A DNA stretch of 11,567 nucleotides from Bacteroidota bacterium (lineage in GTDB: Bacteria; Bacteroidota; Bacteroidia; Flavobacteriales; Weeksellaceae), in the NCBI GenBank assembly GCA_023419095.1, contig JAEZYN010000056.1, forward strand, positions 1 through 11,567, in the 5' to 3' direction. The stretch's first letter is position 1; each line of letters opens with the position of its first letter. The notes under the pieces were generated by a model. It did not search any database. It worked only from the letters and a program-made list of their open reading frames with translations, and had not been told where the DNA came from. This document shows positions 6,532 through 11,567 of the stretch, in pieces. Position numbers and translations under genes: made by a program.

Positions 6532-6909
6532 TTGGATTACAAATATTCCGCATCTCAAAAACTGAAGCAAAAACGCCAGATCGATTTGCTTTTTGCCAAA
6601 GGAAAATGGACCTCCTGCGGAAATCTGCGCGTTATCACACTTGATCTGAACAAAAAACCACAGGAAGGTTTTGAAATTTCGGGTGCGAAAACGGGTGTTT
6701 CGGTTTCAAAAAAGCTGTTCAAAAAAGCTGTTGACAGAAACCGTGTGAAACGCCTGCTGCGCGAAGTTTACCGGCATCACAAACCCGCGTTTGCGGCACG
6801 GTTTGGCAATCATTCTTTAGCCATGATTTTCTGGATTTCAAAAGAAATGCCGCCTGATTTCAGTTCGGTGGAAAAAAATTTCCTAAAGCTTTGTAAACCA
6901 AAAAATTAG
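6532..6909 (+). CDS. rnpA: Ribonuclease P protein component, TTG start
   Basis: A 125-residue basic protein that binds RNase P RNA and helps it mature tRNA 5' ends. The family signature is DRNRVKRLLREVYR at 68-81, with the RNR motif at Arg69-Arg71, preceded by GVSVSKKLFKKAV at 55-67. The N-terminus KLKQKRQIDLLFAKG (10-24) is typical. The start codon is TTG at 6532: an in-frame TAA lies at 6526-6528, only one codon before it, and the next in-frame ATG is near residue 98, past the signature. It is in a likely operon with tatD and tcdA, 22 bases after tcdA, and not beside rpmH as in many other bacteria. Confidence 0.93.
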   Translation: MDYKYSASQKLKQKRQIDLLFAKGKWTSCGNLRVITLDLNKKPQEGFEISGAKTGVSVSKKLFKKAVDRNRVKRLLREVYRHHKPAFAARFGNHSLAMIFWISKEMPPDFSSVEKNFLKLCKPKN

Positions 6910-6933
6910 AAAGATCCGAATATAATTTATTTG

Positions 6934-6941
6934 TAAATTTG
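6934..6941 (+). promoter_or_regulatory. Candidate -7 promoter element for the DUF4126 gene
   Basis: TAAATTTG is an exact TAnnTTTG match in the 63-base gap after rnpA, 31 bases before the DUF4126 ATG. No good TTG was found 17-23 bases upstream. It suggests independent transcription of the DUF4126 gene. Confidence 0.45.
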
Positions 6942-6972
6942 TTTGGACAGCTTTCCTTTAAAATCTTAAAAA

Positions 6973-7623
6973 ATGTTCAGCGACGCATCATTTCTCCCAT
7001 ACATCATCAGCGCCTTTATCGGCATTGGTCTGGCGGCAGCGACCGGGTTCCGAATTTTCATGCCGATGTTCGCGGTAAGTCTTGCCTCCTACCTAGGCTG
7101 GATTCCAATGAATGAAAGTTTTGACTGGCTCACAGGTTTGCCGACCCTGATCGCGACGGGAATTGCGATGATCGCGGAGATTCTTGCCTATTATATTCCG
7201 TTTATCGATCATTTGCTGGACACATTATCTGTACCGCTCGCTACCATAGCGGGTTCGGTGATGTTTGCGAGTCAGTTTGCTGATATTGGGACATTTCCGC
7301 AGTGGGCTCTGGCTCTGATTGCCGGTGGCGGCACGGCGGCCGCGATAAGTTCCGGTTTTGCAGGCACACGTGCGACATCCACTGCTACTACAGGCGGTTT
7401 GGGAAATTCTGTAGTTGCTACCACCGAGACGGCAGGTGCGGGCGTGATGTCATTTTTGGCTTTGGCAGCGCCGGTAATCGCGTTTATTGTGGTGATCGCG
7501 CTCTTAATTACCATTTTTGTTTTCGGACGAAAGCTGTGGCGGAAGATTAAAACTTTCCGGCAGCAAAATGATACGAAAATTATAGATGTAGAAGCTGTAG
7601 AGCGCCGAAATATTGAGCGCTAG
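6973..7623 (+). CDS. DUF4126 family integral membrane protein
   Basis: A 216-residue inner-membrane protein. Hydrophobic segments can be seen at about 8-26, 30-43, 54-75, 86-104, 110-126 and 159-184. The family pattern GLAAATGFRIFMPMFAVSLASYLGWI (19-44; key motif ATGFR, then FMP) and the Ala/Gly/Thr-rich part around AGGGTAAA (117-124) to GGLGNSVVATTETAGAG (141-157) mark it as DUF4126. The C-terminal tail from about 185 is basic, then polar, and probably cytoplasmic. No function is established for the family. It follows rnpA by 63 bases with a promoter-like element between, and faces the TSUP gene in a convergent arrangement with a 25-base gap. Confidence 0.88.
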   Translation: MFSDASFLPYIISAFIGIGLAAATGFRIFMPMFAVSLASYLGWIPMNESFDWLTGLPTLIATGIAMIAEILAYYIPFIDHLLDTLSVPLATIAGSVMFASQFADIGTFPQWALALIAGGGTAAAISSGFAGTRATSTATTGGLGNSVVATTETAGAGVMSFLALAAPVIAFIVVIALLITIFVFGRKLWRKIKTFRQQNDTKIIDVEAVERRNIER

Positions 7624-7631
7624 CTATTTTT
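7601..7631 (+). terminator. Candidate intrinsic terminator at the end of the DUF4126 gene
   Basis: AGCGC (7601-7605) and GCGCT (7617-7621) pair around an 11-base loop, followed by AGCTATTTTTTCTTT. The stop codon TAG begins inside the second arm. An outer AGCT/AGCT pairing with a bulge could lengthen the stem. The stem is short, so this is tentative. Confidence 0.35.
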
Positions 7632-7648
7632 TCTTTAAGACAACGCAT

Positions 7649-8017
7649 TTATTTTTGAAAAAACATTTTCGCGGCCACGGCTACGAGCAGTATTGCGAAA
7701 ATTTTACGAAGCATTTCCTGTGAAAGCGTGATCGCCGTCTTGCTGCCCAGATAACTTCCCAAAACAAATCCAACACATAGAAGCAATGTGGTTTTCAGAT
7801 CTACATTTCCGGTTTTGTAATAGTTTAAAACCCCTAAAATCCCAACCGGAAAAATAAGCAAAGCCAGCGTGGTTCCCTGCGCGCGGTGTTGCGTGAACCC
7901 AAACAGCAGTACCAAAACGGGCACCATCACAATTCCTCCTCCAATGCCTACTAAGCCGCTGAGATAACCGGCTAAGACGCCCAAAAGCATCAGGCCAACA
8001 ATTATAGTAATGTCCAT
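7649..8017 (-). CDS. Half-size TauE/SafE (TSUP) family membrane transporter
   Basis: A 122-residue membrane protein matching one half of the TSUP family, whose members move sulfite, sulfonates or other organic anions. The N-terminal signature AGYLSGLVGIGGGIVMVPVLV lies at 16-36, followed by QHRAQGTTLALLIFPVGILG at 43-62 and YYKTGNVD at 66-73. Hydrophobic helices run at about 4-23, 26-41, 49-65, 76-91 and 104-119. Full-length TSUP proteins are about 250 residues with two such halves, so this one probably works as a dimer; there is no sign of a frameshift at either end. The ATG at 8017 follows a purine-rich GAAGAAG. It is the last gene of the sigma-54 activator/lptE operon, 31 bases after the acidic protein. 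The substrate is unknown. Confidence 0.85.
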   Translation of the reverse strand: MDITIIVGLMLLGVLAGYLSGLVGIGGGIVMVPVLVLLFGFTQHRAQGTTLALLIFPVGILGVLNYYKTGNVDLKTTLLLCVGFVLGSYLGSKTAITLSQEMLRKIFAILLVAVAAKMFFQK

Positions 8018-8048
8018 CTTCTTCAATTTTTTGGAATTTTTTTTATGG

Positions 8049-9710
8049 CTATCGGTTCTGGCGCAACTCTTTAATCAGCTTAATCTGTTCGGCAAAATGA
8101 GATTTTTTATCCGGATATTTTTCGGTGAGTGTTTCATATGCCTTTATCGCCTTGGCGTACAACTTCTGATCCATGTAAAGTTTCGCGAGCGTTTCCGTCA
8201 TCAGGTGCGAAATATTGTCGCCGCGGTCTTTCACCACAAAATCTGTTTCCTCTTTCAGTTTCGAGATCTTGGGTTCTTTTACAATAAAGTTTTCAATCAC
8301 TTTATTTTTTTCCTCCTCTTTTGAAACCTGTGGTGTTTCCGGTGTCCGCTCTATTTTCAACCACTTTTGCCAGGTATTGATAAAGACCGGCACATTGCTG
8401 GCTTCCTCGGTTTCCTGAGAATCGATGTGGTCTTTGATGTCGCGAATCAGCTCATCAGCAGCTTCGGTTTCCAATGAAGTAACTTCCTGCGTAAAAAATG
8501 AAATATTAAAAGCGGAATCGGTTGCAGCGGGCTCCGAAACCTGCTTTTCGGTTTCAATTAGCGTTGTTTTTTTAAGCTCTTCAGACTCTTTTTCTGTTTT
8601 TTTAATGAGTGCGTCAGGTGTATTACCGGAAAAATTCATCGGCTGCCAACCAGAAGGTGATGTATTTTCGTTAGCAGAATGTATTTTTGGGACTTCAGCT
8701 GTATCGCTTTCAGTTTTGGAAGTCTCTTTCTCAGGCTCAGTAATATCAGGTTCATCAGTTTGCAGTTTTTCCTTGTCAGCATCTTTAACTTCAAATTCCT
8801 GAACTTCCGCGAAATCCAAACCCTTATCAGCCACCGTTTCACTTTCTGCTTCGCTACTTCGGCGGCGCTTTTTCATTTTCTCCTCTACTTCAGCAATAAG
8901 TCTCTGCATTTCGAGCTCATGTTTTGTCGGTAAAGGTTCCGCAACAGGCTTGTTGACCGAAGAAACGGGTGAAGCAGAAATTTTTACTTCAGGCAAAAAT
9001 TCGGCTGTTCCAAGAAAATTAAGTGATGTATCGACAACATTAGGTTCGGGTTTTAGCTTTTTCTCTGTTTCCTGCGGACTGTTTTTAATTTGTTTCTTCA
9101 CTTCCGATGACTCATCTTCGTCTGCAGAATATTCCGGAACGTCAGGACTGGAAGCAATTTCCGCAGCTTCAGGTTCTGAAAGTGGAATCTCCTGATTTAA
9201 AATCTTTTCTTCATCAACCGCTTTATTTTCAGCAGGCTGTGTTACAATCACGCCGCTTTCTTTGGTTTGCTCAAGATCGATCGTGACCTGTTCACGCTCA
9301 AGGAAGTCTTCTTCACCTTCAAATAAAATCCGGTTCAGCTCACCGTTTACGCGAACCTCTTTTGGCGCGGGACGTTCTTCGGAAACTATTTCTGTAAATA
9401 CATTCGTCGCCTCATTCGGCACAGCTACTGTTTCTTCAGTAAATGTTTCAACAGGCACCGCGATGTTAGATTTAGGCGTGGAATTCCGGTTAATAAACTG
9501 GTAGATATTCTTTTTATCCGTGGTGTAGGCAGCAGTTTCTGAAAGAACTTCGGAATAATTATCAGGATTCAGCTTATGCGTTCCGTATAGATATAACGCC
9601 CTGATACTTTGTGCATAAGGTTTGTTTTCAATTTCCGAGTGCAGCAACTTTAAATCGCTTTGCGCCATCAGATCCGGGTTATTTATCAGTTCTAAAATTC
9701 TTCCGTTCAT
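8049..9710 (-). CDS. Acidic protein with TPR-like C-terminus, lptE operon
   Basis: A 553-residue protein I cannot name. There is no signal peptide or membrane segment, so it is probably cytoplasmic. The N-terminal 80 residues look folded and helical, with LYLYGTHKLNPDNYSEVLSE at 40-59 and AAYTTDKKNIYQFI at 60-73. From about 81 to 430 it is a long, low-complexity, Glu/Ser/Thr/Pro/Lys-rich stretch expected to be disordered. A C-terminal part resumes with WQKWLKIE, then IENFIVKEPKISKL. It ends in a single TPR-like helix pair, LAKLYMDQKLYAKAIKAYET with LTEKYPDKKSHFAEQI (about 508-543). The two ends resemble proteins annotated as tetratricopeptide repeat proteins at this place in flavobacterial genomes, which is from memory and unchecked. 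The start is 2 bases after lptE, so the two are translationally coupled. A scaffold role for the envelope machinery is only a guess. Confidence 0.8.
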   Translation of the reverse strand: MNGRILELINNPDLMAQSDLKLLHSEIENKPYAQSIRALYLYGTHKLNPDNYSEVLSETAAYTTDKKNIYQFINRNSTPKSNIAVPVETFTEETVAVPNEATNVFTEIVSEERPAPKEVRVNGELNRILFEGEEDFLEREQVTIDLEQTKESGVIVTQPAENKAVDEEKILNQEIPLSEPEAAEIASSPDVPEYSADEDESSEVKKQIKNSPQETEKKLKPEPNVVDTSLNFLGTAEFLPEVKISASPVSSVNKPVAEPLPTKHELEMQRLIAEVEEKMKKRRRSSEAESETVADKGLDFAEVQEFEVKDADKEKLQTDEPDITEPEKETSKTESDTAEVPKIHSANENTSPSGWQPMNFSGNTPDALIKKTEKESEELKKTTLIETEKQVSEPAATDSAFNISFFTQEVTSLETEAADELIRDIKDHIDSQETEEASNVPVFINTWQKWLKIERTPETPQVSKEEEKNKVIENFIVKEPKISKLKEETDFVVKDRGDNISHLMTETLAKLYMDQKLYAKAIKAYETLTEKYPDKKSHFAEQIKLIKELRQNR

Positions 9711-9712
9711 TT

Positions 9713-10255
9713 TTACCAGTTCGCGACGATGTCGTTAAAAATTTTATTGATAATTCTCTCATTCACCACCTTTACCTGCGAGGCTTCTATCGCATTGATG
9801 TCTAGATCACTGCTGAAGACTGCCTCATCCGAATAGGTGCGGTCGAAACTTTTTTCGGGTTCAATTTTATTTTCGTAATGAATATTCACCGTGATTGTCA
9901 GTTTGTTCTGCGCTGCCTGAATGTTTCCGCCAGGCGCATTCACCGCAGAAGAAATCGTCGTCGGTGTAATGGCATAATCTGTTATTTCACCTTCGATCAG
10001 GATATCCGGATTTTCAGCCGCACCTTTCAGTGTAGTGCGCTGCAGAAATCTGTTCTGGATATCGGTGGAAAACTGTTGCGCCAGATTAGGGTTCATCAGC
10101 GCAGCATTATTAGGAAAATCCCGGATAAGAATGGTTTGTGTTTCCGGACTGAGGGATGAGCCGGTGAACGAGTAACATCCCTGCAAAATCAGCATAGACA
10201 TCATCATCAGAGATGCAAGGATGGAGTTTTTATTTAATGTAAATCCGTTCTTCAT
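9713..10255 (-). CDS. lptE: LPS assembly lipoprotein LptE
   Basis: A 180-residue outer-membrane lipoprotein of the LptDE translocon, which delivers lipopolysaccharide to the cell surface. The signal sequence carries a lipobox LQGC with acylated Cys27. The family start of the mature protein, CYSFTGSSLSPETQTILIRDF, begins there (the first 20 residues run 27-46). NPDILIEGEITDY at 82-94 and the repeated Asn/Gln-rich beta pattern fit LptE, and KVVNERIINKIFNDIVANW closes the protein as in Bacteroidota homologues. The start at 10255 places about 9 residues before the hydrophobic core. It sits 2 bases after the sigma-54 activator gene and 2 bases before the acidic protein, so the three are almost certainly co-transcribed and coupled. 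Confidence 0.9.
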   Translation of the reverse strand: MKNGFTLNKNSILASLMMMSMLILQGCYSFTGSSLSPETQTILIRDFPNNAALMNPNLAQQFSTDIQNRFLQRTTLKGAAENPDILIEGEITDYAITPTTISSAVNAPGGNIQAAQNKLTITVNIHYENKIEPEKSFDRTYSDEAVFSSDLDINAIEASQVKVVNERIINKIFNDIVANW

Positions 10256-10257
10256 TA

Positions 10258-11538
10258 TTAATCTTCCAGATTGTACTGTTTAATTTTCCGGTAAAGTGTG
10301 CGCTGTGAAATGCCAAGTTCATCCGCGGCTTTGTTTCGGCGGCCGTTATACTTTTCAAGCGCTTTTACGATGAGTTCACGCTCATTATTCTGCAGCGAAA
10401 GCGAACTCTGTTTGGTTTCTTCAATTTCGATATCTTCTACCTCGCCATAATCGTCGCCGGTATCCGCCATGATGTTCTGATTCGGGAACTGACCGGCTGA
10501 ATTTTCGAAATATAGCAGTGAATTGGCATTCTGACCTGAACTTTCAGGTGTAAAAACGCGGTTGATCAGGTTTTTCTCCTGATGGCTTAAATCACTATTA
10601 CCGCGGTTTTTAATAAGTTCAGACGTTAACGATTTTAAATCATTAATATCATTTCGCATGTCAAAAAGTATTTTGTACATGATCTCACGTTCTGAACCGA
10701 AATCCTGGCTGGAGCTGCTTCCGGAATGTTTTTGGACAACGGCAGGCAGATTATTGTGTTGTGGAATGTACTCGGCGAGTTTCATTGCGTTTACTGAACG
10801 GTTTTGCTCAACTACCGTCATTTGTTCCACAAGATTCCGAAGCTGTCGGACGTTGCCCGGAAACGGATATTTTTCGAGATAATTCACCGCATCATCTGTC
10901 AGAACAAGTTCCGGCATGCGGTATTTTTCAGCAAAATCAATCGCAAATTTTCGGAAAAGTAAATGGATGTCGCCTTTACGTTCGCGCAGCGGCGGCATGT
11001 CGATTTGTACCGTATTCAAACGGTAGTACAGATCCTCGCGAAACCGGCCGTCTTCGATAGCATTCAGCATATTTACATTGGTAGCGGCCACAATTCGTAC
11101 GTTGGTTTTCTGAATTTGTGAAGAACCGACCTTCATGAATTCGCCGCTTTCCAAAACCCGCAACAGGCGCACCTGCGTTTGCAAGGGCAGCTCACCTACT
11201 TCATCCAAAAAAATCGTTCCACCGTCGGCGACTTCAAAATAACCTTTTCGCGTGGAAGTTGCGCCTGTAAATGCACCTTTTTCGTGACCGAAAAGTTCAG
11301 AATCAATCGTCCCTTCCGGAATGGCGCCACAGTTGACGACAATGTATGGCTGGTGCTTCCGGCGCGATTCGCTGTGAATAATTTTCGGAATAAATTCTTT
11401 TCCAACACCCGATTCGCCCATGACCAAAACCGAAATATCGGTCGGGGCAACCTGTATCGACTTTTCAAGTGCGCGGTTCAGCGCCGGATAATTTCCGATG
11501 ATGCCGAACCGTGCTTTTAAAGATTGTAAATCTGCCAT
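10258..11538 (-). CDS. Sigma-54-dependent transcriptional activator without sensory domain
   Basis: A 426-residue bacterial enhancer-binding protein: an AAA+ ATPase that remodels RNA polymerase bound to sigma-54. The central domain starts almost at the N-terminus: Walker A GESGVGKE at 41-48, the sigma-54-contacting GAFTGA loop at 88-93, Walker B GGTIFLDE at 106-113, sensor I RIVAATN at 148-154, arginine finger region FREDLYYRL at 166-174, and sensor II GNVRQLRN at 228-235. A linker of about 110 polar, acidic residues (270-380) leads to a C-terminal Fis-type helix-turn-helix (about 384-424) with NKAADELGISQRTLYRKIKQ at 402-421. There is no receiver, GAF or PAS domain, so it is either always active or controlled by a partner or level. 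It heads the lptE operon within the window; its own upstream gene is off the edge. No sigma-54 promoter was recognised here, so its targets are unknown. Confidence 0.93.
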   Translation of the reverse strand: MADLQSLKARFGIIGNYPALNRALEKSIQVAPTDISVLVMGESGVGKEFIPKIIHSESRRKHQPYIVVNCGAIPEGTIDSELFGHEKGAFTGATSTRKGYFEVADGGTIFLDEVGELPLQTQVRLLRVLESGEFMKVGSSQIQKTNVRIVAATNVNMLNAIEDGRFREDLYYRLNTVQIDMPPLRERKGDIHLLFRKFAIDFAEKYRMPELVLTDDAVNYLEKYPFPGNVRQLRNLVEQMTVVEQNRSVNAMKLAEYIPQHNNLPAVVQKHSGSSSSQDFGSEREIMYKILFDMRNDINDLKSLTSELIKNRGNSDLSHQEKNLINRVFTPESSGQNANSLLYFENSAGQFPNQNIMADTGDDYGEVEDIEIEETKQSSLSLQNNERELIVKALEKYNGRRNKAADELGISQRTLYRKIKQYNLED

Positions 11539-11567
11539 TTCTTTGTGATTTTTATATCAGGAAAATC

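Noticed and set aside
7649..8026. TSUP gene as a broken pseudogene
   Set aside because: Start, stop and signature are intact, and half-size members of this family exist, so truncation is not needed to explain its length.
8351..8380. TGGC-type sequence resembling a sigma-54 -24/-12 promoter on the minus strand
   Set aside because: Spacing and the -12 half do not fit the consensus, and it lies inside a coding region.
8950..9195. Ser-rich plus-strand open frames opposite the acidic protein
   Set aside because: They mirror Glu/Ser-rich codons of the real gene on the other strand and have no family features.

Overview
The window looks like ordinary chromosome from a member of the Bacteroidota, most likely class Flavobacteriia and perhaps the Chryseobacterium/Kaistella side. 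This rests on a type IX secretion-associated PorD/DUF4835 protein, the gene order bamD - rpoZ - coaBC - porD - recN, a sigma-54 activator followed by lptE, and several matches to the Bacteroidota -7 promoter element TAnnTTTG. Genus-level placement is inference. No tRNA, rRNA, insertion sequence, CRISPR array or phage gene was seen. No stretch over 300 bases lacks a gene.

Left block (1-4282, all minus strand; transcription runs right to left): bamD (outer-membrane assembly lipoprotein), rpoZ-like omega subunit, coaBC (coenzyme A synthesis), porD/DUF4835 and the 5' third of recN (DNA repair), which runs off the left edge. A strong hairpin-plus-U-tract terminator follows rpoZ. A weaker one follows porD. 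Promoter-like -7 elements precede bamD, rpoZ and recN, so this conserved block is probably several transcription units and not one operon.

Middle block (4418-7623): a minus-strand TetR-family regulator is divergent from a plus-strand run of tatD-like hydrolase, tcdA (tRNA t6A dehydratase) and rnpA (RNase P protein), followed by a DUF4126 membrane protein with its own promoter-like element. The 78-bp divergent region holds a perfect 19-bp palindrome that overlaps the best tetR promoter candidate, which suggests autorepression.

Right block (7649-11538, minus strand): a sigma-54-type transcriptional activator without a sensory domain, then lptE (LPS transport lipoprotein), a 553-residue acidic protein with a TPR-like C-terminus, and a half-size TauE/SafE (TSUP) membrane protein. 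Gaps are 2, 2 and 31 bases, so this is very likely one operon linking a regulator to envelope biogenesis.

Most genes are housekeeping. I do not see a clearly undescribed multi-gene system. The points most worth a second look are the substituted active-site residues in the CoaC half of CoaBC, the TetR operator architecture, and the unexplained acidic protein between lptE and the half-size transporter.
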